From positions 2,623,001-2,687,000 of the forward strand of contig NZ_CP134228.1 in assembly GCF_031656215.1 (NCBI RefSeq): a DNA stretch of 64,000 bases, in the 5' to 3' direction. Position 1 is the first letter of the stretch. Every line of letters starts with the position of its first letter. Positions 7,684 through 17,344 of this stretch are shown in pieces. The notes under the pieces are model-generated. The model saw only the letters and a list, made by a program, of their open reading frames with translations, was not told the origin of the DNA and made no database searches. The position numbers and the translations under genes are program-made. The stretch comes from Mesorhizobium koreense. Its GTDB lineage: Bacteria > Pseudomonadota > Alphaproteobacteria > Rhizobiales > Rhizobiaceae.

Positions 7684-9951
7684 CTATTGCGCCGACGCGA
7701 CCGGGGCCACCAGGGGCGTGATGCGGCGGATGGTGACGCGCCGGTTCTGGCGGTTGGCCTCTTCCGTGTCGACCTTCAGGTACTCCTCGCCATACCCTTG
7801 CGTGGTCAGGTTCTCCGAGGGGATGTCGAACATCGAAGTCAGCAGGGAAGCGACCGAATCGGCACGCTCGTCGGAGAGGACGAGGTTTGCCTGATCCGAG
7901 CCGACGGCATCGGTGTGGCCCTCGATCAGGAAAGTCTCGGCGGGGTTGTTGTCGAGGATTTTCTTGATCGCGTCCGCCACCGACTGGAGCTTGTCGGCCT
8001 GATCCTGGCCGACCTCGGCGGAACCGAAATCGAAGGTGATCGTGTCGAGGTCGATGCGCGGCATGATATCCCGGATACGCGCCGAACGTTTTACCTCGCC
8101 CAGCGAATAGAGGCGCTGGACCGGCTCGACCGGCGGTTGTTCGAGGAAGGTGTAGTAGCGGTCCGGGTCGCGCACGTCGTCCGCTTCGAGGATGTAATCG
8201 TCGCGCGGCACGTCGACCACCAGTGGCGGCAGGTCAGCGCCGGCATCGCCCCAGCCGCGGTCGCGGTCACGGTCGAGATCGCGGTCATCGACATAGACCA
8301 GTACGATCTCGCGGTTGTCGGGCAGGATGCGCGAGCGGCGGATCACGTCGCCATACTCATTGCGGATGGTGACGATACGGGATCCGTCTCGCCGCTCGAC
8401 CACTTCTCGGGTGCGTTGGTTCGGCAGGTCCTCATAATAGACGTCGCGTGCGTTGCGGGTTATCCGTGGCCGGTCGGAGCCGCGCACGAAGATCTGGTTG
8501 TTGACCTCGACGATCGTGCGGTCGTCGACCTCTTTGACCACCTTCACGTCACGCGGGTGCTCGCGGTAGACGCGCTCGGGCTGGTCGACGCGCTTGCCCT
8601 CGATGGCGGTGATCGATTCGATCCTCTCAGGCCGCCTGAAGTCGGCCTGTGCCGCGGCATCGGAATCCGGCAGCGGCTCCGCCTTGCCACCTCGACCCGC
8701 TTCCTGGCGCTGGCCGTGGCGGCCGCGCGCGCTGTCGGGGAGGGCGGCGTTGTCCGCGTTCCCGTTCTGCTCGCCGGCGTTGCGCCGCTCGCGCGTCTGT
8801 CCTTCGCCGGCGCGCTTTCCATTCAGGCTTTTCGGCAGCACCACGTTGCCGCCGCCTTCCGCGCCCTGGCCGCCTTGAGCGGCCTGGCTATTGGCGCCCT
8901 GGGTTTCCACGCCCTCTACATTCCTGCCGTTTTCGCCATTCCGGCCGCCATCCTTGCGAACGGTCTCCCCGTTCTGCATCTTTCCGGCGTTTTTGGCGTT
9001 CTCGTCAGGCTGCGTAGGCTTTACTCCGGGTCTTGGCGCGGCTTGGCCGGTCCCGGCATTGGATTCACCGGGCTGGCCATTCTCCATGCCCTTGGCGTTC
9101 TTGCCGTTCCGGTTATTCTGGCCGGTTTCATTGATCTCTGCGTTGCCACTCTCCGTGCCCCTGTTGCCGGCATTCTTGCCGTGTTTCCTTTCCTGTTCGG
9201 CTTGTCCGGCATTCTTCATGCCGGGTTTGGCCTCGTTGGGGTTCTCTTCGCCAGCATTCTGGGGCTGCTGCCGGACTTTCCTTTCGACCCTGGGTTCGGG
9301 CTGAACCTGTTCGGCCTTGGGCTGGATGGCTTTGTCCGTGGTGGCCTGGCCGTTGTCTTCACCGCGTTTGGCGTTCTTATCGTTCCTGCGATGCTTCTTG
9401 CCCTGGTCGGGCTCGACCTGGCCGGCATCCTTGGCCTGCGCATTCTCCGGCGCCTGCTGGTTTGCCGTGGGTTGCGTGGCTTCGTTCCGGTCACGATGCT
9501 TGCGCTTCGGCATCGCGGGCTGTTCGTTATCGCTACCGCCCTGTACGGCCGTACCGGCGGCCTCGTCCGAATGGCGCTTCTTCGGCCTCATGGCCGGCGC
9601 TTCATCGTTCGCAGGCGCCTGCTGTGCACGTTGCTCGGCCTGTCCGCCCGTCGCGCGGAGTTGCTGGCGTTCGGCCTTGTTCTGACGTTGAGACCTTGGC
9701 TGCTCTTCCTGGACACGTTGTTCCCCGCTGCCGCCCTGTTCGCCGGCGTTCTTCTCCGCCTGCCTCTCGGCGCGCCGTTCCTTCTTTTTCAGTTTCTGTT
9801 CGGCGTTGTCGCTATCCGCTTGTGCCACGACCGTCGGCATTTCGGCCACGTCGTGACCTGTGTCCGGGCGAAGGCCGGCGGCATTGGCGGACGAAGCCGC
9901 CATGAAAAGGCCGAGCGCGGTTCCGGCCAATGCGCGCGAATGAAATTTCAT
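7684..9951 (-). CDS. OmpA family outer-membrane protein with long disordered region
   Basis: A 755-residue envelope protein. It has a Sec signal peptide (MKFHSRALAG, hydrophobic core, cleavage near ANA-A at about residue 24). About 400 residues follow that are rich in Asn, Gln, Lys, Glu and Gly with almost no hydrophobics, so probably disordered. A charged middle part contains YEDLPNQRTREVVERRDGS. The C-terminal OmpA peptidoglycan-binding domain runs from about 630 to 745 with FDFGSAEV, EGHTDAVGS, LSDERADSV and NRQNRRV. The chosen start is the ATG before the signal peptide; about 95 residues upstream in the same frame look non-coding. It likely anchors the outer membrane to peptidoglycan. Rhizobia carry similar proteins; the low-complexity part is not a known domain. 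Confidence 0.86.
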   Translation of the reverse strand: MKFHSRALAGTALGLFMAASSANAAGLRPDTGHDVAEMPTVVAQADSDNAEQKLKKKERRAERQAEKNAGEQGGSGEQRVQEEQPRSQRQNKAERQQLRATGGQAEQRAQQAPANDEAPAMRPKKRHSDEAAGTAVQGGSDNEQPAMPKRKHRDRNEATQPTANQQAPENAQAKDAGQVEPDQGKKHRRNDKNAKRGEDNGQATTDKAIQPKAEQVQPEPRVERKVRQQPQNAGEENPNEAKPGMKNAGQAEQERKHGKNAGNRGTESGNAEINETGQNNRNGKNAKGMENGQPGESNAGTGQAAPRPGVKPTQPDENAKNAGKMQNGETVRKDGGRNGENGRNVEGVETQGANSQAAQGGQGAEGGGNVVLPKSLNGKRAGEGQTRERRNAGEQNGNADNAALPDSARGRHGQRQEAGRGGKAEPLPDSDAAAQADFRRPERIESITAIEGKRVDQPERVYREHPRDVKVVKEVDDRTIVEVNNQIFVRGSDRPRITRNARDVYYEDLPNQRTREVVERRDGSRIVTIRNEYGDVIRRSRILPDNREIVLVYVDDRDLDRDRDRGWGDAGADLPPLVVDVPRDDYILEADDVRDPDRYYTFLEQPPVEPVQRLYSLGEVKRSARIRDIMPRIDLDTITFDFGSAEVGQDQADKLQSVADAIKKILDNNPAETFLIEGHTDAVGSDQANLVLSDERADSVASLLTSMFDIPSENLTTQGYGEEYLKVDTEEANRQNRRVTIRRITPLVAPVASAQ

Positions 9952-10138
9952 CGAATCCGTCTCCTGACTTCTGGAAGTCCCGTCGCGCCGCAAACCCTTC
10001 AGAACGGCGTTGGTTCCGTTTTTCATCAAATTTGGGCCGGGCGCGGGCGCTCCGGGGACGCGGGCGAGGCGGGAATGTGGCGACATCCCGCCGGCTTCAC
10101 CCTTGACCGGGCCATCGCCACGCTTCATGTCGTGCGGC

Positions 10139-10585
10139 ATGGACGCACCGTTCTGGAAGACGAAGAAGCTGGAAGAGATGAGCAGGGCGGAGTGGGAAGC
10201 GCTCTGCGACGGCTGCGGCAAATGCTGCATGGCCAAGCTGGAGGACGCCGATACAGGCGAAATCTACTGGACCAGCGTTTCCTGCCGGCTGTTCGATGCC
10301 GGCAAATGCCGCTGCACCGACTATCGGAACCGGCTGGAGCGTGTACCCGACTGTGTCGGCCTGACACCGGACAATGTGCGCAACCTGCCCTGGCTGCCGG
10401 CGACCTGCGCCTACAGGCTGATCGCCGAGGGCAAGGACCTTTACTGGTGGCACCGACTGGTATCGGGTTCGGAAGAGACCGTTCACGAAGCCGGTATCTC
10501 CATGCGCGGCCGCGTTTCGGCTTCAGAAGACGACATGCCCGACGCCGAGGCCTATTTCGACTTCATGCTCGCCGACGAGCCATAA
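10139..10585 (+). CDS. YcgN family cysteine-cluster protein (UPF0260)
   Basis: A 148-residue cytosolic protein of the UPF0260/YcgN family. Its features match E. coli YcgN closely: [20 protein letters not shown] near residue 25, [21 protein letters not shown] and [13 protein letters not shown]. The cysteine spacing (CxxCxxCC plus later cysteines) is that of proteins thought to bind zinc or an iron-sulfur cluster; the biochemical role is unknown. Two close starts are possible (this ATG or one 12 nt upstream); neither has a clear ribosome-binding site, and this one best fits the family length. It is divergent from the ompA-type gene and stands apart from the next small gene. Confidence 0.85.
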   Translation: MDAPFWKTKKLEEMSRAEWEALCDGCGKCCMAKLEDADTGEIYWTSVSCRLFDAGKCRCTDYRNRLERVPDCVGLTPDNVRNLPWLPATCAYRLIAEGKDLYWWHRLVSGSEETVHEAGISMRGRVSASEDDMPDAEAYFDFMLADEP

Positions 10586-10735
10586 ACGACGCCGGCGACC
10601 GCTCCCTCGACCCGAATTTTTGCTGAATGCCCCATGAACGGCGGGTTCCCGTACCGTTCAGCGGCGCGGGTGCATCTTCCCGCCATCGCTTCGGCGACGG
10701 ATTTCAGATCAACCGACCAGTCCAGGAGAAAGACT

Positions 10736-11080
10736 ATGTTGAAATTCATCAAGGCATCGGCTGTTTGTGCAGTTCTCGGGATCAGCGCCCTGGCAGGCGC
10801 GCCGGCCCAGGCGGACGCGCTCTATGTCGGCACCGGCCATAGTGGCTTGCGTGTCGTGGTCCGGGACAATCACGGTCCGCGCTGGCATGATAACCGGCAT
10901 TACCGGCCGGTCCGCTTCTGCACGACGGACCGGGCTCTCGACAAGGCACAACGGATGGGCGTGCGTCGCGCCCGTGTTGCCTATCAGAACCGGTCGGTGA
11001 TCGGCGTCAAAGGACATGACCGGCGCGGCCGCATCACGCTCACCTTCGGTCGCTCCGCGGGCTGCCCTCTGATCCGCTGA
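10736..11080 (+). CDS. Small exported basic protein, unknown function
   Basis: A 114-residue protein with a Sec signal peptide (MLKFIKASAVCAVLGISALAG, cleavage near AQA-D at about 27). The mature part is basic and rich in Arg and His with two cysteines (FCTTDRALDKAQRMG and SAGCPLIR) that could form a disulfide in the periplasm. I do not recognise a named domain; similar small exported proteins are common in rhizobia. The start follows a good CAGGAGAAAG ribosome-binding site. A strong bidirectional terminator follows its stop within 15 nt, so it is monocistronic. Confidence 0.72.
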   Translation: MLKFIKASAVCAVLGISALAGAPAQADALYVGTGHSGLRVVVRDNHGPRWHDNRHYRPVRFCTTDRALDKAQRMGVRRARVAYQNRSVIGVKGHDRRGRITLTFGRSAGCPLIR

Positions 11081-11094
11081 TCGGCCGCGGACAA

Positions 11095-11138
11095 AAAAGC
11101 CAGGCACCGCAGGGGCTTACCTGCGGCGCCTGGCTTTT
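11095..11138. terminator. Bidirectional rho-independent terminator
   Basis: A long stem made of AAAAGCCAGGC and CCGCAGG pairing with CCTGCGG and GCCTGGCTTTT, interrupted by one A-C mismatch, with a 6-nt GGCTTA loop. T runs flank it on both strands (TTTT on plus, TTTTTT on minus). It lies between the convergent small exported protein and the SIMPL gene and should end both transcripts. Confidence 0.85.
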
Positions 11139-11156
11139 CGATTCAAGCGGCGGCCG

Positions 11157-11894
11157 TTACTGCTCGATCTCGAATGTCACCGTCACCGTTGCATGATAGG
11201 TGTTTTCGCCGGCCTGCACAGGCACGGCGTCTTCGGCAGCCGCGGCGAAGCTGCGGGCCTTCATCGCCATCGGGCGGGGCATGGGCCGATAGGATTGTTC
11301 CGAGATCTCGATGATCTTGCCGGTCTTGACGCCGGCCGCTTCTGTCAAAGTCCTTGCGCGGGCAATGGCGTCTTCCATGGCGTTCTTGCGGGCTTCCTGC
11401 ATCGGCTTCGACATATCGTCATTGGTGAAGGTGATGCCGCCGCCCTGGTTGACGCCGAGCGAGACCGAACTGTCGATGACCGCGCCGAGCTTGTCGAGAT
11501 CGCGCACGCGGACTGTCAGCGTGTTGACGACACGATAGCCGATGATCTTCGACTCCTCCTGCGTCTTGCTGTCATGCTTGACGGTGGAATAGCGTGGATC
11601 GATCGACAGGCCGGAGGTCTGTAGGTCGCGGTCGGCAATGCCGGCCTTCTTCATCGCGTCGATCACGGCTGCCATGGCCTTGTTGTTCGCGTCGAGCGCG
11701 GCGCGTGCCGTATCCGCCTCGCGCAGGACCGACAGCGAAAGGATCGCCATATCCGGGCTTGCCGCCGTCTCGCCTTCACCGACAACCGTGATGCGGGGCG
11801 TGGGTCTGTCTTCGGCAGCGGCCATTCCAGGCATCGCGATCCCCGACGCCGCTATCCCCAATCCCAGTGCCAGCGGCAGATAGGCATGTCTCAT
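11157..11894 (-). CDS. SIMPL domain (DUF541, YggE-like) exported protein
   Basis: A 245-residue periplasmic protein with a signal peptide (hydrophobic core LPLALGLGIAASGIAM, cleavage near MAAAE at about 27) and one SIMPL/DUF541 domain covering the rest: ITVVGEGETAASPDMAILSLSV, then a helix with ANNKAMAAVIDAMKKAGI, QTSGLSIDPRY and the C-terminal strand THY-type repeat ending VTVTFEIEQ. E. coli YggE of this family is linked to oxidative stress tolerance; the mechanism is unknown. Of two ATGs 6 nt apart I chose the second because the GGAG ribosome-binding site is then correctly spaced. It is a single gene ending at the shared terminator. Confidence 0.86.
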   Translation of the reverse strand: MRHAYLPLALGLGIAASGIAMPGMAAAEDRPTPRITVVGEGETAASPDMAILSLSVLREADTARAALDANNKAMAAVIDAMKKAGIADRDLQTSGLSIDPRYSTVKHDSKTQEESKIIGYRVVNTLTVRVRDLDKLGAVIDSSVSLGVNQGGGITFTNDDMSKPMQEARKNAMEDAIARARTLTEAAGVKTGKIIEISEQSYRPMPRPMAMKARSFAAAAEDAVPVQAGENTYHATVTVTFEIEQ

Positions 11895-12004
11895 CGTCAT
11901 CTCCGATTTCGTTGCCCTTCCCGTCGGCGCATATTAACCGATTGTGTGTTGAATGGGGCGTGCGCTTGTGCCCGGGCAAAAAGCCACTAATTGACCGGCC
12001 GGTG

Positions 12005-12080
12005 GGGCCTGTAGCTCAATGGTTAGAGCCGGCGGCTCATAACCGCTTGGTTGGGGGTTCGAGTCCCTCCGGGCCCACCA
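12005..12080 (+). tRNA. tRNA with anticodon CAT, probably tRNA-Ile2 (lysidine type)
   Basis: Full 76-nt cloverleaf with encoded CCA. The acceptor stem GGGCCTG pairs with CGGGCCC, D stem GCTC/GAGC, anticodon stem GGCGG/CCGCT around loop CTCATAA, T stem GGGGG/CCCTC around TTCGAGT. The anticodon is CAT. It is not initiator tRNA because it lacks the three G-C pairs next to the anticodon and the first-pair mismatch. The anticodon arm and variable loop (CCGCTTGGTT) resemble E. coli tRNA-Ile2 more than elongator tRNA-Met, so lysidine-modified Ile2 reading AUA is favoured; elongator Met is the alternative. Confidence 0.9.
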
Positions 12081-12247
12081 ATTATTCTTCTTTGACAGAC
12101 CGTCCATGCTGGAGCGCGCACGTCGATATAGCGGGCGGGCGGATCTTTGTCGAAATCACGCAACGTATCCGCGAGGCTCCAGCTATGACGTCTCATCCGG
12201 ATCAATGGCGGCAGAGCGCCGCCTCAACGCCGTGTGGATTTCGTCGC

Positions 12248-13369
12248 TCAGGCCGGCGTGGAATCAAGTTTCGTATCGGCGACCCGGCGGCTGATCGCCA
12301 TTCCGTCACCTGCGAAGACATGGGCAGCGCCGGCATCCGGCTCGATGCCCACGCGCTCGCCTGCCGCGACGGTGGCCTGGCCCTGGACTTCGACGACCAC
12401 CGTCTCTCCTGAGGCAAGCGCGAGGTAAAGAAAAGTCTCGCCGCCGAGATGTTCCGCGATCTGCACTTCGCCAGCGAGCGAGGCGTGTCGAGGATCGACG
12501 ATCCTGATGTTTTCCGGGCGGATACCGACCGTAACCTTACTGTCGGACGACGGTGGCCGGCTCCCGGCGGGGAAGGGGAGATCAAGGCCGGATTCGCTGC
12601 GAACCCGGAGGTTCCCGTCTGTTCCGACAATGATTTGCGCCGCAAGAAAGTTCATGCGTGGCGAGCCGATGAAACCCGCCACGAACAGATTTGCCGGATG
12701 GTTGTAGAGTTCGAGCGGCGTGCCGACCTGTTCGATGCGGCCGGCGCGGAGCACCACAATGCGGTCGGCGAGCGTCATCGCCTCGACCTGATCGTGGGTG
12801 ACGAAGATCATTGTCGCCCCGAGCCTGCGGTGCAATTTGTTGATCTCAACCCGCATCTGCACCCTGAGTTCCGCGTCGAGGTTGGAAAGCGGCTCGTCGA
12901 ACAGGAAAATGCGCGGCTCGCGCACGATCGCGCGGCCGATCGCGACGCGCTGTCGCTGCCCGCCGGAGAGCTGGCCGGGCCGGCGGTCGAGAAGGGAAGC
13001 GATCTGCAGGATTTCCGCCGCATCGGCCACCCGCCGCCTGGTTTCCGCGCGCGGCGTGCCCATCGTTTCCAGGCCGAAGGAGAGGTTCTTGCGGATCGTC
13101 ATGTGCGGGTAGAGCGCATAGGACTGGAACACCATGGCGAGGCCGCGTTTCGCCGCCGGAATCTCGTTCACCCGTTCACCGTCGATATGGACATCACCTT
13201 CAGTGACTTCCTCGAGCCCGGCGATCATCCTGAGCAGTGTCGATTTCCCGCATCCGGACGGGCCTACGAAGACGACGAACTCGCCGTCCCTGACCTCCAG
13301 ATCGACGCCGTGGATCACTTCGGCGGTACCGAACCTCTTGATCACGCCGTTCAGGCCGAGGCTCGCCAT
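12248..13369 (-). CDS. Carbohydrate ABC transporter ATP-binding protein (UgpC/MsmK type)
   Basis: A 373-residue cytoplasmic ATPase that drives sugar import. Walker [10 protein letters not shown] near residue 37, signature [15 protein letters not shown] near 134, Walker [13 protein letters not shown] near 156, switch histidine in FVTHDQ, then a C-terminal regulatory TOBE/MalK-type domain ([10 protein letters not shown] near 285). The ATG overlaps the stop of the upstream Gfo gene, so it is the last gene of the six-gene operon headed by the Tat-exported binding protein. MsmK/UgpC-type ATPases can serve several importers; the ATPase-less transporter at 35979-38990 under the same operator is a likely second client (inference). 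A longer reading upstream of this ATG has no coding character. Confidence 0.93.
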   Translation of the reverse strand: MASLGLNGVIKRFGTAEVIHGVDLEVRDGEFVVFVGPSGCGKSTLLRMIAGLEEVTEGDVHIDGERVNEIPAAKRGLAMVFQSYALYPHMTIRKNLSFGLETMGTPRAETRRRVADAAEILQIASLLDRRPGQLSGGQRQRVAIGRAIVREPRIFLFDEPLSNLDAELRVQMRVEINKLHRRLGATMIFVTHDQVEAMTLADRIVVLRAGRIEQVGTPLELYNHPANLFVAGFIGSPRMNFLAAQIIVGTDGNLRVRSESGLDLPFPAGSRPPSSDSKVTVGIRPENIRIVDPRHASLAGEVQIAEHLGGETFLYLALASGETVVVEVQGQATVAAGERVGIEPDAGAAHVFAGDGMAISRRVADTKLDSTPA

Positions 13370-14451
13370 TACGCCCGCCCCCTCGCGGTGGGCGGAAGCC
13401 AGCCCGCATAGAGCGGGTGGTCTTGCCCGATCGGCAACCGGACCGCTTCGCCTGTCCGTGCAGAATGGTAGGCGGCAGTGATCAGTTCCAGCGAGGGCCG
13501 CGCGTCGGCGATCGAGACGGGCAGTTCGCCGCCCTCGGTCAGTGCCTTGTGGAGGCGCGAGAACTGGCCGGCGTAAAGCTCCGGCGCAGGGTCGACCTCG
13601 GCTATCGCCACATCGACCACCTTCTGTCGCTCGGGGTCCGCCGCGATGAAGCGCCACGGCGCCTTGCCCGGATTGTAGGGGCTATGGTTGCTCTCGACCG
13701 TCAGGCCGTCGAAGCAAAAGCGCAGTCTCGATATCTCCTCTTGCGAACCGAGCGTTACCGAAAGCGTGGCGAAGGAGCCGTCCGCCATTTCCAGTACGGC
13801 AGCGGCGCAGTCTTCCGTCTCGATCGGGTTTACGCGCGTGGCGGTGCGGGCATAGATGCTGCGCACCGGCCCGAGTACGCGCATCAGCATATCGTGGTTG
13901 TGGATGGCGTGGGTGACGAGGCAGCCGCCGAGTTCCTTTGCCCAGCGACCGCGCCACGGATTATCGTAATAGGCCGGCAGGCGCCGCCAATGCGTCTCCA
14001 CCGTCGCTGCATAGGCCTTGCCGACCAGCCCGCGCTCGCGCAAACGCTGCAATTGCGCCAGGCCGTCGGCGAAACGGTACTGGAAGATGGGGCAGAGCCG
14101 CTTGCCGCTTTCCTGCTCGACCTTCGCCAGTTCGTCGGCCTCGGCAAGCGAACTGGCGAAAGGCTTTTCGACGATCACGTTGCGGCCGGCGAGGAGCGCC
14201 TTCTTTGCCTGCTCGAAATGCAGGCCGGACGGCGTGCAAATCGAGATGATGTCGAGGTCTCTGGCGATCAGGGCATCGAAATCGGTGAGAACGTTCGGGA
14301 TGGCATGTTTGGCCGCCAGGCTCTCCACCCTGGAGGCATCGATGTCGCAGATCACCTCGAGCGAATAGAGATCAGGGAGTGCGCGGAATGCCTCGATCTG
14401 CATCGCGCCGATGCCGCCGCCGACAACACCGACTGTAAGCTTCCGGGTCAT
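13369..14451 (-). CDS. Gfo/Idh/MocA family oxidoreductase
   Basis: A 360-residue NAD(P)-dependent sugar oxidoreductase. N-terminal Rossmann motif [16 protein letters not shown] near residue 7, the family EKPF motif near 95 with its catalytic lysine, and the second-domain pattern [14 protein letters not shown] near 175 bearing the active-site histidine. Such enzymes oxidise a hydroxyl of a sugar or inositol, often to a 3-keto sugar. Its start overlaps the upstream Gfo gene (ATGA), and its stop touches the ATPase start, so it is translated with both. Two paralogues side by side in a sugar operon suggest sequential oxidation and reduction on one substrate, but the substrate is not evident. Confidence 0.9.
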   Translation of the reverse strand: MTRKLTVGVVGGGIGAMQIEAFRALPDLYSLEVICDIDASRVESLAAKHAIPNVLTDFDALIARDLDIISICTPSGLHFEQAKKALLAGRNVIVEKPFASSLAEADELAKVEQESGKRLCPIFQYRFADGLAQLQRLRERGLVGKAYAATVETHWRRLPAYYDNPWRGRWAKELGGCLVTHAIHNHDMLMRVLGPVRSIYARTATRVNPIETEDCAAAVLEMADGSFATLSVTLGSQEEISRLRFCFDGLTVESNHSPYNPGKAPWRFIAADPERQKVVDVAIAEVDPAPELYAGQFSRLHKALTEGGELPVSIADARPSLELITAAYHSARTGEAVRLPIGQDHPLYAGWLPPTARGRA

Positions 14452-15488
14452 GCCGCATCTCCATCATGACGTGTTCCGACGATCCTTGTCGCAGCAGCCT
14501 GTGCCTTCAAGGCGAGTTCCATGGCAAGGAAGCAGTGCCGTTGCGGCATCGCCGTTTCCGTGCGGTTCAGCACGTCGTCGCGAAGCTGTTCGCCATAGGT
14601 GATCTTCGTGCCGGAGCAGTCGATGTGACGCGCCGATTTGCTGTCTGCGAGGAAGAGATGGTCGCCGCCGCTCCGTCCGCCGACATCGGCATATTTGCGG
14701 AGTTCGATCGAACCCTCCGTGCCGAGGATGAAGAGGCGCCCGTCGCCCCAGACCGGCATGCCAGCCGGCGTGAACCAGTCGATGCGGATATAGCCGGAGG
14801 CGTGGCCGGAGCGCAGCACCGTGTCGCCGAAATCCTCGAATTCGGGCGCGTCGGGATGATCGAAATTGGCGACCTGGCTCGTTACGATTTCGGCGCTGTC
14901 GCTGCCGGTGAAGAACAGGAACTGCTCGAACTGGTGCGAGGCGATGTCGCAGAGGATGCCGCCGGTGCGTTCGAGCTTCCAGAACCAGTCCGGCCGCGCG
15001 TAGTTGCCGAGCCGGTGCGGTCCTAGCCCGACTGTCTGCAGCACGCGTCCAATCGCGCCCGCCTTCACCAACTCGCCGGCTGCGAGTGTCGCGCGCTGGG
15101 TATAGTGCTCGGAATAGAGGATCGAGAGGATGCGCCCTGTTTCGGCCTGCACGCGGCGAAGCTCGTCAAGCTGATCGAGCGTCGTCGCGCCGGGTTTGTC
15201 CAGCATCACGTCCTTGCCGTGACGCATGGCCCTGATCGCCATCGGCGCACGGTCGGCGGGAATGCCGGCGCCGATGACGAGACGGATTTCGGGATCCTCC
15301 AGGATTTTCCGCTCGTCGGTCACGCGCTCGGCCTGGGGGAATTTCGCGACATATTCGGCGGCAAGGTCGTCCTCCGGCGCGCAGAAATATTTCAGCCGGC
15401 AGCCGGCCGCGAGCATCAGCGCCGTCTGCTCGTAGATGTGGCCGTGATTGATGCCGATGGTCGCGAATGAGAAGGCGGGGGTGGGCAT
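14448..15488 (-). CDS. Gfo/Idh/MocA family oxidoreductase
   Basis: A 346-residue paralogue of the next gene. It opens AFSFATIGINHGHIYEQ, where the usual GxGxxG loop is replaced by a GINHGH pattern seen in a subgroup of the family, has LDKPGATTLDQL near residue 96 in place of EKP, and GGILCDIASHQFEQFLFF near 183 with the active-site Asp and His. It may act on the import product of the transporter encoded just upstream (permease stop 23 nt before its ATG). The 3' end overlaps the following Gfo gene by 4 nt. The atypical Rossmann loop makes cofactor preference uncertain. Confidence 0.87.
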   Translation of the reverse strand: MPTPAFSFATIGINHGHIYEQTALMLAAGCRLKYFCAPEDDLAAEYVAKFPQAERVTDERKILEDPEIRLVIGAGIPADRAPMAIRAMRHGKDVMLDKPGATTLDQLDELRRVQAETGRILSILYSEHYTQRATLAAGELVKAGAIGRVLQTVGLGPHRLGNYARPDWFWKLERTGGILCDIASHQFEQFLFFTGSDSAEIVTSQVANFDHPDAPEFEDFGDTVLRSGHASGYIRIDWFTPAGMPVWGDGRLFILGTEGSIELRKYADVGGRSGGDHLFLADSKSARHIDCSGTKITYGEQLRDDVLNRTETAMPQRHCFLAMELALKAQAAATRIVGTRHDGDAA

Positions 15489-15511
15489 GGAGTTCTTTCG
15501 GGCGTTGAAGG

Positions 15512-16366
15512 TCAGCGTTTCAGGGCACCAAGCGCAACGCCCCTGATAATGAGGCGCTGGAAGGCGAGGAAGACGATGAAGACGGGGATGAGCGACAGCG
15601 TCGACATGGCGAAGAGTTGGCCGAAGCGCGATTCGCCGGTGGCGTCGACGAAGGCGCGGAGCGCCAGCGGCACAGTGTAATCGCGCATGTCGTTCAGGTA
15701 GATCAGCGGCCCGAGGAAATCGTCATAGGTCCAGATGAAGGAGAAGATGGCGGCGGTCGCCAGAACCGGTGTGGAAAGCGGCAGCATGATGCGCCAATAG
15801 ATGCGCCAGGGGCCGCAACCATCCATGATCGCCGCCTCGTCGATCTCGCGCGGTATGCCGCGGAAGAACTGCACCATCAGGAAGATGAAGAAGGCGTCGA
15901 TCGCCAGGAATTTCGGCACGATGAGCGGCAGGAAGCTGTTCACCCAGCCGAGGTGCAGGAAGAGGATATATTGGGGAACGAGCGTGACGTGATAGGGCAG
16001 CATCAACGTGCCCAGCATGAGGACGAACCAGAGCTTCTTCAGCCGGAAATTCAGCCGCGCGAAGGCGAAGGCGGCGAGCGAGCATGAGAGCAGATTGCCG
16101 ACGACAGCCATTCCGGCGACGAAGAAGGAATTGAGGAAAAAGCGGCCGAAGCTGAAACGAAGCGCCGTCCAGCCTTGCGCGTAATTGTCGAGCTGGAGCT
16201 TTTCGGGGATCAGGCCGAGATTGTGGAAGATGAGGTTTTCCGGCTTGAGCGAGCTCGATATGAGCCAGAGCAGCGGATAGATCATCACTAGCGCGGCGGC
16301 GATCAATATCGCGTGGCGGACGAACTGCCGTCTGGTTCCGTTCGCTCGTGGCGCCGCGGCGTTCAT
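15512..16366 (-). CDS. Carbohydrate ABC transporter permease (MalG type)
   Basis: A 284-residue inner-membrane permease with six hydrophobic segments, starting after a short cytoplasmic N-terminus (VRHAILIAAALVMIYPLLWL). The EAA loop that docks on the ATPase reads IPREIDEAAIMDGCG near residue 178. Length and layout fit MalG-type CUT1 permeases. Its ATG overlaps the stop of the MalF-type gene by 4 nt; the pair forms the transmembrane channel with the ATPase encoded at the end of the operon. Confidence 0.93.
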   Translation of the reverse strand: MNAAAPRANGTRRQFVRHAILIAAALVMIYPLLWLISSSLKPENLIFHNLGLIPEKLQLDNYAQGWTALRFSFGRFFLNSFFVAGMAVVGNLLSCSLAAFAFARLNFRLKKLWFVLMLGTLMLPYHVTLVPQYILFLHLGWVNSFLPLIVPKFLAIDAFFIFLMVQFFRGIPREIDEAAIMDGCGPWRIYWRIMLPLSTPVLATAAIFSFIWTYDDFLGPLIYLNDMRDYTVPLALRAFVDATGESRFGQLFAMSTLSLIPVFIVFLAFQRLIIRGVALGALKR

Positions 16367-17337
16367 CGGCCTTCGTCCTCGTAGTAGACCCAGTAGCGCG
16401 AGGTCAGGAAGGCGAGCGCCGTGAAGATCGAGATGATGACCAGCAATATCCAGGCGAGTGCCGCGGCATAGCCCATGCGGAAATTGGCGAAGGCCTCGAT
16501 ATAGAGATAGAGCGAATAGAAGAGTGTGGAGTCGATCGGCGAGCCATTGCCGCCCGACACGATAAAGGCCGGCGTGAAAGCCTTGAAGGCGTCGATCGTC
16601 TGCAGCACGAGATTGAAAAAGATGACCGGGGCGAGCAGCGGCAGGGTAATGCGGAAGAAGCGCCTCGCCGGTCCCGCGCCGTCCATGGCAGCAGCCTCAT
16701 GCACTTCCTGAGGAATCTGGCGCAATCCGGCGAGAAAGATGATCATCGGCGAGCCGAATTGCCAGATCGCAAGCACGATCAGCGTCCAGAGCGCATAGTC
16801 GGGGTGGGTGATCCAGGACGGCCCCTTGAGGCCGACCAGCGCGATCAGTTGGTTCACCACGCCGGCATCGCCGAAAATCTGCCGCCAGAGCACCGCGACC
16901 GCGACCGAGGAGCCGAGCAGCGACGGCAGATAGAACACCGCGCGGTAGACAGAAATACCGCGTACGCCGCGGTCGAGCGCCATGGCGAGCGCGAGCGCCA
17001 CGATCAGTTTCAGCGGTACCGACCAAAGCACATAATGGAAGGTGACGCTGAGCGCCGACCGGAAGCGCGTATCCTCGAAGAAGGCATAGGAATAGTTCGC
17101 CGTGCCTGTCCAGCGAGGCGGGTTCAGGAGGTCATAGTCGGTGAAGGAAAGATAGAGCGAGCCGACTGTCGGCAGAAGGGTCAGCCCGAAGAAGCCGACC
17201 AGCCAAGGCAGCAGGAACAGATAGCCGGGGCCGTTCCTCCTGAGGCTGCGCGCAAGCCGCGCACGCAGCCCGTCAGGCGCCGCAGTCTCGCGCCGCCCAG
17301 AGGCCGTCGTTCCGATAGGACCGACCGTGCTGGTCAT
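16363..17337 (-). CDS. Carbohydrate ABC transporter permease (MalF type)
   Basis: A 324-residue CUT1-family permease with a roughly 38-residue charged N-terminus, then six membrane segments (first: YLFLLPWLVGFFGLTLLP). The EAA loop IPQEVHEAAAMDGAG lies near residue 222. It starts 7 nt after the binding-protein stop and overlaps the second permease by 4 nt. The substrate is unknown but should be a carbohydrate given the Gfo oxidoreductases in the same operon. Confidence 0.93.
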   Translation of the reverse strand: MTSTVGPIGTTASGRRETAAPDGLRARLARSLRRNGPGYLFLLPWLVGFFGLTLLPTVGSLYLSFTDYDLLNPPRWTGTANYSYAFFEDTRFRSALSVTFHYVLWSVPLKLIVALALAMALDRGVRGISVYRAVFYLPSLLGSSVAVAVLWRQIFGDAGVVNQLIALVGLKGPSWITHPDYALWTLIVLAIWQFGSPMIIFLAGLRQIPQEVHEAAAMDGAGPARRFFRITLPLLAPVIFFNLVLQTIDAFKAFTPAFIVSGGNGSPIDSTLFYSLYLYIEAFANFRMGYAAALAWILLVIISIFTALAFLTSRYWVYYEDEGR

Positions 17338-17344
17338 GGCTCGT

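Noticed and set aside
7642-10626. A 994-codon plus-strand open frame opposite the OmpA-type gene
   Set aside because: It is the antisense shadow of the low-complexity OmpA-type gene in GC-rich DNA; its composition is an artefact and it would also overlap the YcgN gene in another frame.
12081-12247. Gap after the tRNA checked for an integrase attachment site or prophage/island edge
   Set aside because: No repeat of the tRNA 3' end is seen elsewhere in the window and no integrase gene is present.
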